This document shows, piece by piece, positions 7,590-15,718 of a stretch of DNA of 35,242 nucleotides (positions are counted from its first letter, which is position 1; the number at the start of each line of letters is the position of its first letter). The position numbers were made by a program, and so were the translations under genes. Below the pieces are notes generated by a model, which saw only the letters and a list, made by a program, of their open reading frames with translations, was not told where the DNA came from and searched no databases. Source of the DNA: Saprospiraceae bacterium. Lineage in GTDB: Bacteria; Bacteroidota; Bacteroidia; Chitinophagales; Saprospiraceae. The DNA lies in contig JALHMA010000015.1 in the NCBI GenBank assembly GCA_022844265.1, positions 1 to 35,242 of the forward strand. The letters are read 5' to 3'.

Positions 7590-8438
7590 ATGCAAACACC
7601 ACAGACGCTCAATGAGCGTATCCGGCATTTCTACGACCGTTCCACCGGTATCTGGCTCGACACCTGGGGCGAACACATGCACCACGGCTATTACGGCCCG
7701 GATGGAAAGGCTAAAAAAGACCACCTGCAGGCGCAGATCGATCTGATTACGGAATTCCTGAAATGGGGGAAAGTAGAACAGACCGCTCAAATTCTCGACG
7801 CTGGCTGTGGGGTAGGGGGGAGTGCACGTTTTCTCGCCAATGCCTTGAATGCCAACGTATTGGGCCTTACCCTGAGTCCAGTGCAGGCAGAACAGGCTGC
7901 CCGTTTCAATCAAAAGGCCGGACTGGAAGGGCAGGTTCGGGTGGAGGTGCAGGATGTGCTGCAACTCAAACCCGCACAAGGCCCCTTCGATCTGATCTGG
8001 TCGCTGGAAAGCGCCGAACATATTCCTGAAAAACAGCGCCTGATGCAGGTCTTTTTTGATGCGCTGCGGCCCGGCGGCGTCTTGCTCATGGCTACCTGGT
8101 GTCACCGCAATACGCCGCCGGCGCTCCATACCGGGGAACAAAATACATTGCAAAAAATCGGAAAGTATTACCATTTGCCACCCATGATTTCCATCGGGGA
8201 ATACGAACAAATGGCGCAGGCAGCAGGATTCACTTCCATACAAACGGCAGACTGGACCGACGCGATTGCGCCTTTCTGGCCGGCAGTGATTCGTTCGGCT
8301 TTGCGCTGGCGCAGTATTGCCGGTTTGCTGCGTTCGGGCGGCCCAACCTTGCGGGGCGCATGGGCCATGCAATTTATGATCCAGGGATACCGCAGCGGCG
8401 CACTCCGCTTCGGACTCCTGCAAGCCCGTAAGCCATGA
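7590..8438 (+). CDS. Gamma-tocopherol methyltransferase family (VTE4 type)
   Basis: 282 aa SAM methyltransferase. Signature blocks are WGEHMHHGYYGPDG (26-39), SAM motif I LDAGCGVGGSARFLA (69-83), LTLSPVQAEQA (93-103), SLESAEHIPEK (138-148), TWCHR (169-173) and DWTDAIAPFWPAVIRSAL (221-238), with LLRSG and MIQGY near the end. The combination, especially HMHHGYYGPDG and the DW-PFWPAVIRSAL block, is characteristic of gamma-tocopherol methyltransferases, which add the last ring methyl to give alpha- or beta-tocopherol. It follows the VTE3-type gene by 3 bases and overlaps the prenyltransferase by 4 bases (ATGA), so it belongs to the same operon. Other members of the wider sterol/coclaurine/phosphoethanolamine methyltransferase group share motif I but not these blocks. 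The ring acceptor could be a quinol rather than a chromanol, since no cyclase is seen nearby. Confidence 0.9.
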   Translation: MQTPQTLNERIRHFYDRSTGIWLDTWGEHMHHGYYGPDGKAKKDHLQAQIDLITEFLKWGKVEQTAQILDAGCGVGGSARFLANALNANVLGLTLSPVQAEQAARFNQKAGLEGQVRVEVQDVLQLKPAQGPFDLIWSLESAEHIPEKQRLMQVFFDALRPGGVLLMATWCHRNTPPALHTGEQNTLQKIGKYYHLPPMISIGEYEQMAQAAGFTSIQTADWTDAIAPFWPAVIRSALRWRSIAGLLRSGGPTLRGAWAMQFMIQGYRSGALRFGLLQARKP

Positions 8439-9322
8439 ATACAATCCTGACCTTTATTCGTTTCAGCCGTTTGCATACCGTAGTCGGTACTACCTTGAGT
8501 ATTACTGCGCTGTACCTGATGGCGCTGTCCTTTTCGGACTACACAGATTGGCATGTTGGCATATTTTGCCTCACATTACTCGCTTGCCTGGGCGCCAATA
8601 TTTACATCGTAGGCCTGAACCAGATCACCGATGTGGAAATTGACCGGGTCAATAAACCCTGGCTGCCGCTGGCTTCGGGCGCGTATTCCATGCGTACCGC
8701 TTATTGGATCATCGGAATTTCAGTGCTGATTTCGCTGCTCATCGCAGCTGTGCTGGGTCGGTATCTATTGCTGACGGTGCTGCTGAGTCTGGCACTCGGA
8801 ACGGCTTATTCCCTGCCGCCGCTCCGGCTGAAACGGTTTCACTTCTGGGCGGCATTTTGCATTATTGCCGTGCGGGGCGTGATCGTCAACCTGCTGTTAT
8901 TCCTGCATTTTCATTACACCATTAACGGGGCTTCCAATATCCCGGCAGTGGTGTGGATGCTGACTGCGAGTATTTTCATTTACAGCATTGCGATCGCGTG
9001 GTTTAAAGACGTGCCCGATATGGAGGGCGACCGGCGGTTTCAGATTCGCACGCTCTCGCTTCAACTGGGCGCCCGAAACGTTTTGCGCATCAGTAATGCC
9101 TTGCTGGGTCTGTTGTTTGTGTTCAACATTGTGGTCTCACTCACGGGCGATTTACCGCTCAACAAATGGCTGTTTGCTGCTGTCCATGCGCTAATGTTAT
9201 TGAGTTTATGGATCGCTGCATCGCGTTTGCGGCTGGAAGAACCAGCCTCCGTGCGGCGTTATTACCTGTTTATCTGGATCTTGTTCTTTGTGGAATACGC
9301 GGTGTTTGCGGCGAGTGTGTAG
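8435..9322 (+). CDS. Homogentisate prenyltransferase (UbiA superfamily, VTE2/HPT type)
   Basis: 295 aa with about eight to nine membrane helices. Diagnostic elements are FSRLHTVVGTTLSI (10-23), the first prenyl-diphosphate motif N62-QIT-D66-VEI-D70 within NIYIVGLNQ...RVNKPWLPLASG, GTAYSLPPLRLKR (122-134), and the second motif K191-D192-VP-D195-MEG-D199. The VNKPxLPLASG and FKDxPDxEGD blocks separate homogentisate phytyl/geranylgeranyl/solanesyl transferases from UbiA, MenA, COX10 and chlorophyll synthase. The reaction is condensation of homogentisate with a prenyl diphosphate plus decarboxylation, giving 2-methyl-6-prenyl-benzoquinol, the substrate of the VTE3-type enzyme two genes upstream. 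Its ATG overlaps the previous stop (ATGA). It is the last gene of the operon and ends 2 bases from the convergent dehydrogenase gene. Whether the chain is phytyl, geranylgeranyl or longer cannot be read from sequence. Confidence 0.9.
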   Translation: MNTILTFIRFSRLHTVVGTTLSITALYLMALSFSDYTDWHVGIFCLTLLACLGANIYIVGLNQITDVEIDRVNKPWLPLASGAYSMRTAYWIIGISVLISLLIAAVLGRYLLLTVLLSLALGTAYSLPPLRLKRFHFWAAFCIIAVRGVIVNLLLFLHFHYTINGASNIPAVVWMLTASIFIYSIAIAWFKDVPDMEGDRRFQIRTLSLQLGARNVLRISNALLGLLFVFNIVVSLTGDLPLNKWLFAAVHALMLLSLWIAASRLRLEEPASVRRYYLFIWILFFVEYAVFAASV

Positions 9323-9324
9323 TT

Positions 9325-12300
9325 TCACTTCCCCAACCCCGCCAAAAACTCCACCAAATCCCTGATCTCCCTTTTGGACAACACTTCTCCCATAGCCGGC
9401 ATACTGGAAGGCAGGTTTTCCCTTTTCGCAATTCTGGCTACAGGAATAACCAGCGGTTCCGCATCGGAAGTGGTGAGGGTCAGGACTTCGTCTGTTTCTT
9501 TGCTGAGTACGCCGTACACCTGTTGTCCGTCTTTTAGCGTCAGCGCTACGCTGCCGTAGCCTGGAGCAAGTCGCGCGCCGGGTTCTACCAGCGCCTGCAA
9601 TATTTGTTCCCGGTTCAAAAAACGGCCAATATTGGTGACATCCGGCCCTACAATTCCACCTTCTTTCCAAAGGGCGTGGCAGCGCATACATTGAGCCGCG
9701 GAGTTGTAATAAAAAATCTCCCTTCCGGCTTCGATATTCCCGCCGTAGAGCGCCTCCGCATACATATCGATCATGGACTGATTGGGTTGAGTGGCCGCCA
9801 ATTGCGCTTTCAGGCTTTCCGAACCGGATGCTTCCACGGCCTCTTTTAATTCCAGCATGAGTTCCTGCGACAGTTTCCGCTCGCGCATTTGCGCTGTTAA
9901 ATCGCCCAGAATGGCCAGGGTTTTAACTGGCGATAATTTGCCCATTACGACCAGCAGTTGTTGTTGTTCCCGGATGCTGCCTTTTGAAAAAATGGCATTG
10001 ACAATAGCCGGTAAATTGTCGCGGGTAACATTGCTGTCGTTCAATAATCCCAATGCAGTTGTCCGCACATTTTCATCGGCGTCTTCCATTCCGCTTTTGA
10101 TTATTGCGGTCATAGCCGAATATTTCAATTGATCCAATACGGGCAAAATGGCTGTTTTGACCTTGATGTCCTGCGTTTCAGCATATATTTTGGCTAAGTC
10201 ATCGTTGAAGTCTTCCATTTGCAGATGGCCTAGCAGGCCGGCCACCGCAACCAGCGTTTCAGGATTGCTGTCGTTCAAAAAACCGGCGATATGGGGCCTG
10301 ACGAATGCGCGTACGGCTTCCACATCGCGTGTTAATTCGCCCCGGTAACGCCCGTCCACGCGATCCATGACCGACGGATTGGCCCAGGTGCCCAACGCCG
10401 CAAGCGCTTCGGCTTTGATGACAGCCGTTATATCCGTTCGTTTGGAAAAGGCGATCACCATATTCAGTTCTTTTTCGCCGCCTACGCGCAAGGCTGCGTT
10501 GATGGCCCGCCTCAAAAAGGCTTCCGAACGGAATTTAGTGTCTTTCAAAACGGCTGCCAGGGCGGGTAAAGCGGCTGGAATAGACAGGTCATCATTGATT
10601 GCCCGGGCGGCTTCCGTGGCGATATATTCATCGGAATCATTCAAAAACAGGGCGATTTGTTCATTTCCCAGCCTTCTCAACACCAAAACGGCGGCGGTAC
10701 GCAAAGCCTTGCCTGGGTTCCGGGCTAAAGCGATGACCGGCTCCACTTTCCCGATTCTCGACAAGGCTAGCACTGCGGCGTGCCGGAGGTACACATCCTC
10801 GTCGTTGTTGCGTTCCAGCATTTGTATCAAAGGTTCTACTGCCGATGGCACGGCCAGTTGCCCCAGGGCTTCCGCTGCAAAAAAGCGCACACGGTAATTC
10901 GTGTGTTTCAAAAAAGGTATAATTTGATCGCCGACGTTTGATATTTCCGCATCGCCAAGGGTTTTTAGGACCTGCGCGATGATTTCCGGGTCTTTATCCT
11001 GCAAAAGCGGGAGCAAAGGCGCTGCATACGTTTTGTTTTGCCGGGCCAACTGGCCGATGCCCCAAATACCGTGTATCCGCGCCAGTTGATGCTCCGTTTG
11101 GGTAATCGCTTTTTGCAAAAACGGCAATCCTTTGTCCTTTCTGGCAACTAATTCAAATTGCGCCTTTTTCCGAACGCGCAAATCGGCATGGAACAACAAA
11201 GTGTACAGCATGTCGGGCGTTTGCCGGGCGTAATTGAGTTGCATCAAACGTTTCGTTTCCTGCCGCTCAGCCGCCAGGTCATTTTTGTCAGCAGTCACGT
11301 CCAGTTTCCAGACACGTCCGTAATCTTTTGTATTCCAGCCATTTACCCAGTCGGCGACATACAATGCGCCGTCGGGTCCGAATTGAATACCGGTGGGCAA
11401 AATACCCCGCGCGACCTCCATTTCAGTGTCCAGGTCAAAAGACGCGCCTTTGGGTTTGAGACCGAAGGACCAGATGGGTGAACGCGAGGGATTGCCGACG
11501 AACTCGACCACAAAAAACTTGTTTTTCCAGGCAGTTCCCAGGGCTGTACCGGGGTTGTACACCATGCCGGTCGGACCGTTGTGGTAATTCCTGATAGGCG
11601 GAATGATATAGGCAGCCTGCCCGTCCCAGCGCGGCAGGTACAGTTTTTCGTCCATCCATACCTTGTATTCATTGTTTTTGGGGTCGGTGTATTTTCCGTA
11701 TTGCCAGTTGGCGCGCCAGCCTGCGTCGGAGCCTTCAACGATGTGAACCAGGCGTTCGCTTTCACCGGGATGGTCGCCGTCGTTGTCGCAGGAAATCAGG
11801 TTGCCGTATTCATCAAAAGCAAATTCGTGTGTATTGCGCAGTCCGGTGGCAAAAATTTCAAAATCGCTGCCGTCCGGATTGGCCCGCGCAATGAACCCGG
11901 AATTCGGGTTTTCAAATTTTTGGCCGCTTGCCGTTGTGATATTAGCGCCGATATCGCCCATGTTCCAGTAAATGCGCCCGTCGGGTCCTTCCACAATACC
12001 CGACATATTATGGCCGCTAAATCCGATATGCACCCCGTAACCATGGCTGATGGATGTTTTTTTATCCAGAATGCCATCGCCGTTTTTGTCCTCCAGTCGC
12101 CACATATCGGGCGCGAGTGCCAGAAAAACATCGTGTTCCCGGACCAGAATACCGCCGGCCACATCCGTTATTTCATCGTGAAAATCATGCAGGATTCTGG
12201 TGGAAACGTCGGCCATACCGTCCTGGTTGGTGTCTTCCAGTCGCCAGATTTCCTCTTTTTCCACTGCGAGGTCGCGCCAGTCGTGGCTGCCGTCGAAGTT

Positions 12301-12729
12301 CAAATCTTTCAGCCATTCGTTTTCCTTGCTGCGCTCCGGGGCGAATGTGCTGTGTAAAAAAGCCCGCCGCTCTTCCACCGTTTGCAGACCGATAGATGCC
12401 GTCATCCAGTCGCGGTGCCCGCGAATATCAAATTCCGAATTTTTTTGCCGGTTGGTGCGTGTCAGGTAAACCCTTCCCCGGTCGTCTACGGACACCGCCA
12501 CCGGGTCGGGCGCCAGGGAATCGGAGGCCCAGAGATCGAGCCGAAGTCCTTCTGCGGTTTTGATGCTTGTTTTTTCCCGGATGTCGGCGGCGGTTTTGAG
12601 CGCTGATGCGGGGTCTTCCCGAATAGTCAGGATGCTGCCTTTTTGGGCAAATTTCATACAGGACACAACCAGCAGCGTGAAGGCGGTTATCAAAGGTACA
12701 AGTTGCAGAACAGGCCTTTTGATTTGCAT
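9325..12729 (-). CDS. Lipoprotein PVC-type dehydrogenase with HEAT repeats and C-terminal cytochrome c
   Basis: 1134 aa from ATG 12729. That start gives a lipoprotein signal ending LLVVSC (C24); a longer frame to 12951 is only a translation of direct repeats. Residues ~60-480 resemble the beta-propeller PVC-type membrane-bound dehydrogenase domain related to glucose/sorbosone dehydrogenases (for example GVHIGFSGHNMSG, GPDGRIYWNMGD, FGPDGALYVADW). Residues ~500-960 are HEAT-like repeats (RVRFFAAEALGQLA, YLRHAAVLALSRIG and others). A heme c site C1014-M-R-C1017-H1018 follows, with GxVGPDxTNIG and a C-terminal 'DLVEFLAGL' helix typical of the heme-binding domain common in Planctomycetota and Bacteroidota. 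It is probably anchored in the membrane facing the periplasm and oxidises a sugar-like substrate; the substrate is unknown. It converges on the prenylquinone operon with a 2-base gap. Confidence 0.88.
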   Translation of the reverse strand: MQIKRPVLQLVPLITAFTLLVVSCMKFAQKGSILTIREDPASALKTAADIREKTSIKTAEGLRLDLWASDSLAPDPVAVSVDDRGRVYLTRTNRQKNSEFDIRGHRDWMTASIGLQTVEERRAFLHSTFAPERSKENEWLKDLNFDGSHDWRDLAVEKEEIWRLEDTNQDGMADVSTRILHDFHDEITDVAGGILVREHDVFLALAPDMWRLEDKNGDGILDKKTSISHGYGVHIGFSGHNMSGIVEGPDGRIYWNMGDIGANITTASGQKFENPNSGFIARANPDGSDFEIFATGLRNTHEFAFDEYGNLISCDNDGDHPGESERLVHIVEGSDAGWRANWQYGKYTDPKNNEYKVWMDEKLYLPRWDGQAAYIIPPIRNYHNGPTGMVYNPGTALGTAWKNKFFVVEFVGNPSRSPIWSFGLKPKGASFDLDTEMEVARGILPTGIQFGPDGALYVADWVNGWNTKDYGRVWKLDVTADKNDLAAERQETKRLMQLNYARQTPDMLYTLLFHADLRVRKKAQFELVARKDKGLPFLQKAITQTEHQLARIHGIWGIGQLARQNKTYAAPLLPLLQDKDPEIIAQVLKTLGDAEISNVGDQIIPFLKHTNYRVRFFAAEALGQLAVPSAVEPLIQMLERNNDEDVYLRHAAVLALSRIGKVEPVIALARNPGKALRTAAVLVLRRLGNEQIALFLNDSDEYIATEAARAINDDLSIPAALPALAAVLKDTKFRSEAFLRRAINAALRVGGEKELNMVIAFSKRTDITAVIKAEALAALGTWANPSVMDRVDGRYRGELTRDVEAVRAFVRPHIAGFLNDSNPETLVAVAGLLGHLQMEDFNDDLAKIYAETQDIKVKTAILPVLDQLKYSAMTAIIKSGMEDADENVRTTALGLLNDSNVTRDNLPAIVNAIFSKGSIREQQQLLVVMGKLSPVKTLAILGDLTAQMRERKLSQELMLELKEAVEASGSESLKAQLAATQPNQSMIDMYAEALYGGNIEAGREIFYYNSAAQCMRCHALWKEGGIVGPDVTNIGRFLNREQILQALVEPGARLAPGYGSVALTLKDGQQVYGVLSKETDEVLTLTTSDAEPLVIPVARIAKRENLPSSMPAMGEVLSKREIRDLVEFLAGLGK

Positions 12730-12777
12730 AAGGACAGGATAAATTTGAACGATGGATAGAATTGCCTGAAAACGGCT

Positions 12778-12814
12778 CGCAATAATACGTCCGGTTTTTA
12801 ACCTGGGCAATACT
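12778..12814. repeat. 37-bp direct repeat, copy 1
   Basis: A 37-base sequence containing CGCAATAATACG and CCGGTTTTTAA recurs 69 bases further on (12847-12883) with three mismatches. It lies in the 5' region of the dehydrogenase gene, which is transcribed leftwards. The spacer is a run of GGATGAA/GGAATG words. It could be a duplicated regulatory site or part of a small repeat element. Confidence 0.8.
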
Positions 12815-12846
12815 GAAGGATGAAGGATGCGGAATGGGGAATGAGA

Positions 12847-12883
12847 CGCAATAATACGCCCGGTTTTTAAGCTGGACAATACT
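12847..12883. repeat. 37-bp direct repeat, copy 2
   Basis: Second copy of the repeat at 12778-12814, same orientation, 34 of 37 bases identical. The duplication lies in the 224-base divergent region shared by the dehydrogenase and deacetylase genes. Confidence 0.8.
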
Positions 12884-12903
12884 ATGTTTTCGGTTCCGCA
12901 TCC

Positions 12904-12911
12904 TACATTTG
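12904..12911 (+). promoter_or_regulatory. Candidate Bacteroidota -7 element for the YdjC-like gene
   Basis: TACATTTG matches the TAnnTTTG consensus exactly and lies 42 bases before the ATG at 12954. No convincing TTG is seen at the -33 distance, so the assignment is tentative. Confidence 0.4.
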
Positions 12912-12953
12912 CCTGTATTACAAACCGATTATCAATACTGAAACAACCCACTT

Positions 12954-13895
12954 ATGCAGCATAAACGGTTTTTACTTTCCTGTTTTTGTCTTATTTATTT
13001 GACTACATCTTTTACCCAAAATACCACAACGCTGGCCGAACGCCTCGGTTATCCGGCTAAAACCAAACTGCTCATCATCCATGCCGACGACCTGGCAGTG
13101 GCCCATGCAGAAAACCAGGCGAGTATCAAAGCCCTGCAACAAGGGGCGGTTACTTCCGCCAGCGTGATGGTACCCTGTCCCTGGTTTCCGGAAATGGCGG
13201 CATTTGCAAAAGCGCATCCGCAACACGACCTGGGGCTTCACCTGACGCTCAGCAGCGAGTGGCTGCCTTACCGCTGGGGGCCTGTTGCGCCGCGCAGCGA
13301 GGTGTCGAGTCTGGTGGATGCCAACGGGTATTTTTACCCGGATTGTGCAGCATTTGGGGCCAAAGCGAAAGCAGAGGAAGTGGAGCGGGAGTTGCGCGCG
13401 CAAATCGAACGGGCAAAAGCCATGGGCCTCGAGCCGACGCATTTCGACAACCACATGCGCTGCCTTTTTTACCAAAACCCACTTTTTTTTGAGATATACC
13501 TTCGGCTCGGTCGCGAATATGGCGTACCGGTCATGGTAGGCCGCGAATTCCTGAACAACGCCCCGGAAACCTACCGGCAACTGATTACGGAACGGGACAT
13601 CGTCGTGGACCGAACCATCACAGCAACGCCGAAGGATTTTAAAGGCGGTATGGCCCAGTTTTACACCCATGTTTTTCAAAACATGGAAGCCGGCGTAAAC
13701 GTATTGGTGATGCACACGGCATTTGAAAATGATGAAATGACGGGCATGACAGCAGGATTTCCGGGTCTCTGGGATGCTGCCTGGCGGCAGGCGGACTACG
13801 ATTTTTTTACGGGAGCAAGCTGCCGGGAATTATTAAAAGCAAATGGTATTCAACTGATTACGTGGCGGGAAGTGGGAAAATTGTTGAAACCTTAA
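12954..13895 (+). CDS. Exported YdjC/ChbG-type carbohydrate deacetylase
   Basis: 313 aa with a signal peptide (residues 1-21, ending TSFTQ). The YdjC-like fold is indicated by IIHADDLAVAHAEN (41-54, D45/D46 and H51 near the metal site), SASVMVPCPWF, DLGLHLTLSSEW, THFDNHM and the C-terminal ...SCRELLKANGIQLITWRE. Family members such as ChbG remove acetyl groups from chitooligosaccharides in a metal-dependent way. The export signal here implies action on periplasmic or external sugars, and the exact substrate is unknown. It is monocistronic, divergent from the dehydrogenase/cytochrome c gene, which also looks carbohydrate-related; a shared regulon is possible but unproven. Confidence 0.87.
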   Translation: MQHKRFLLSCFCLIYLTTSFTQNTTTLAERLGYPAKTKLLIIHADDLAVAHAENQASIKALQQGAVTSASVMVPCPWFPEMAAFAKAHPQHDLGLHLTLSSEWLPYRWGPVAPRSEVSSLVDANGYFYPDCAAFGAKAKAEEVERELRAQIERAKAMGLEPTHFDNHMRCLFYQNPLFFEIYLRLGREYGVPVMVGREFLNNAPETYRQLITERDIVVDRTITATPKDFKGGMAQFYTHVFQNMEAGVNVLVMHTAFENDEMTGMTAGFPGLWDAAWRQADYDFFTGASCRELLKANGIQLITWREVGKLLKP

Positions 13896-13902
13896 ATGGC
13901 CT

Positions 13903-13920
13903 GGTTGAGCAAGATCAACC
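13903..13920 (+). terminator. Weak hairpin after the YdjC-like gene
   Basis: GGTTGA pairs with TCAACC across a 6-base loop directly after the stop, followed by TTTAGGG. The stem is short and the T-run poor, so it is a weak candidate. Confidence 0.3.
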
Positions 13921-14041
13921 TTTAGGGTGAGCATGGTCATTCGCCACCGGTTTGAATTCCAGGACTTTCGAGGGTGCAATTCAGGTTTTTTAATGCCCGA
14001 ATGACTGCCATTTTCTTTTGATCGTCTTGAAAAAGTAAACC

Positions 14042-15673
14042 ATGCCAACGCTCAATAAAGACATTACCCAGCCCTCCGATCTCCAGGCGCATGGAGAGGG
14101 TACCGGGGCGCTACGCTCCCAGATTCCAGTGTACACGGATTTGCTGCCGCCCTGCAACAATGCCTGTCCCGCAGGCGAAAACATTCAGGCCTGGCTTGGC
14201 CTGGCGCAGGAAGGGCGTTACGAAGACGCCTGGCAAAAACTGGTGGAGGAAAACCCTTTGCCCGCCGTACATGGCCGGGTTTGTTATCACCCCTGCGAAG
14301 ACCATTGCAACCGTTCACAGATAGATACGCCTGTCAGCATTCACGCTATCGAGCGTTTTTTGGGCGATAAAGCGCTGGAAAAAGGCTGGCAGATACAGTT
14401 CGATCCCACACCATCGGGAAAAAAGGTACTCATCATAGGGGGCGGCCCAAGCGGACTTTCTGCGGCCTATCACCTGCGTCGCGCCGGGCACGAAGTGGAA
14501 ATCAGGGAAGCCGGGCCGATACTGGGTGGCATGATGCACTTTGGCATTCCACCGTACCGCCTTCCCCGGCCGGTGCTCGACACAGAAATTCAGCGCATTG
14601 TCAACATGGGCATTGCCGTCCGGCTCAACCATAAAGTGAGCGATGTGCTCCAGGAAAAGACCGCCGGCGGATTCGACGCCGTTTTTATCGCCATCGGCGC
14701 ACACCTGTCCAAAAAAACAGACATCCCCTCACGGGATGCCGGTCAAATCCTCGACGCCCTTACTTTTTTAAAAGACACGGAAGAAGGAAAAGCGCCCAAA
14801 CTGGGCCGGAAGGTGGCCGTGTACGGCGGCGGCAATACGGCCATGGATGCTGCCAGGGTAGCCAAACGATTGGGCTACGAACCGCTCATTATATACCGCC
14901 GCGACCGCGAGCACATGCCCGCCCATAGTTTCGAAGCCGACGAAGCCCTGGCAGAAGGGGTGAAAATCAATTGGTTGCGCAGCATCAAGGAAATCAATGA
15001 GCGTTTTATCACGGTAGAAATCATGCGGGTCAATGAAGCCGGCAAACCGGAAGGTACGGGCGAATTTGAAACGCTGGAAGCAGATGCGCTCATTCTGGCG
15101 CTGGGACAGGAAACGGACACCTCTTTTCTGCAAAATATACCCGGCATTTCATTTGATAGCGATGGCCGGATAGTAGTCGGCCCCGATATGATGACCGGTT
15201 CGCCGGGCATTTTTGCCGGGGGCGATATGGTGCCCAGCGAGCGCACCGTCACGGTAGCCGTCGGTCATGGTAAAAAAGCCGCGCGTTTTATGGATGGCTA
15301 TTTATCTAACCGTCCGTTTCAAAAAAAGGAAAAACATCCGGTTGTTGGTTTTGAACGGCTCCATATCTGGTACCAGACCATGGCGCCTCAGCAAACCCAG
15401 TCCCAGGCCGAAGAAGCGGTTCGGGTGCAGGATTTCCGCGAGGTTTTAGGAGGTTTAACAGAAAAAGAAGCGCGGTATGAAGCCATGCGCTGCCTCTCCT
15501 GCGGCAATTGTTTTGAATGTGACGGATGTTTTGGCGCCTGCCCGGAAGACGCAGTGATCAAACTCGGCAAAGGCAACCGCTACCAATTTGATTATGACCG
15601 CTGCACGGGTTGTGCTGTGTGTTACGAACAATGTCCCTGTCATGCCATCGAAATGGTGGCGGATGAAGCGTGA
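14042..15673 (+). CDS. GltD-like FAD/NAD(P)H oxidoreductase with C-terminal 4Fe-4S domain
   Basis: 543 aa. The N-terminal Fe-S domain carries PPCNNACPAG (37-45) and CYHPCEDHCNR (81-91), as in glutamate synthase small subunits. FAD binding is VLIIGGGPSGLSAAY (129-143) and NAD(P)H binding is VAVYGGGNTAMDAARVA (258-274). A C-terminal extension has C484LSCGNC490...CDGCFGAC500P and C521TGCAVCYEQC531PC, indicating further Fe-S clusters. No glutamate synthase large subunit is present; instead the gene sits 45 bases upstream of pyruvate:ferredoxin oxidoreductase on the same strand. I infer that it moves electrons between NAD(P)H and ferredoxin or directly to and from NifJ. Similar proteins elsewhere include NfnB and the electron-input subunits of several reductases. 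ATG 14042 keeps the whole N-terminal domain. Confidence 0.88.
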   Translation: MPTLNKDITQPSDLQAHGEGTGALRSQIPVYTDLLPPCNNACPAGENIQAWLGLAQEGRYEDAWQKLVEENPLPAVHGRVCYHPCEDHCNRSQIDTPVSIHAIERFLGDKALEKGWQIQFDPTPSGKKVLIIGGGPSGLSAAYHLRRAGHEVEIREAGPILGGMMHFGIPPYRLPRPVLDTEIQRIVNMGIAVRLNHKVSDVLQEKTAGGFDAVFIAIGAHLSKKTDIPSRDAGQILDALTFLKDTEEGKAPKLGRKVAVYGGGNTAMDAARVAKRLGYEPLIIYRRDREHMPAHSFEADEALAEGVKINWLRSIKEINERFITVEIMRVNEAGKPEGTGEFETLEADALILALGQETDTSFLQNIPGISFDSDGRIVVGPDMMTGSPGIFAGGDMVPSERTVTVAVGHGKKAARFMDGYLSNRPFQKKEKHPVVGFERLHIWYQTMAPQQTQSQAEEAVRVQDFREVLGGLTEKEARYEAMRCLSCGNCFECDGCFGACPEDAVIKLGKGNRYQFDYDRCTGCAVCYEQCPCHAIEMVADEA

Positions 15674-15718
15674 AAAGCAAAGCGCGTACAATTCAAATCA
15701 GTAAATTTCGCAATTCCC

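Noticed and set aside
7557-8444. 295-codon open frame antisense to the VTE4-type methyltransferase
   Set aside because: The sense strand carries a complete, motif-rich methyltransferase with operon spacing; the antisense product is low-complexity and family-less.
12730-12951. N-terminal extension of the dehydrogenase protein up to 12951
   Set aside because: The extension is a translation of 37-bp direct repeats (LKTGRIIAS twice), while the ATG at 12729 gives a proper lipoprotein signal peptide.
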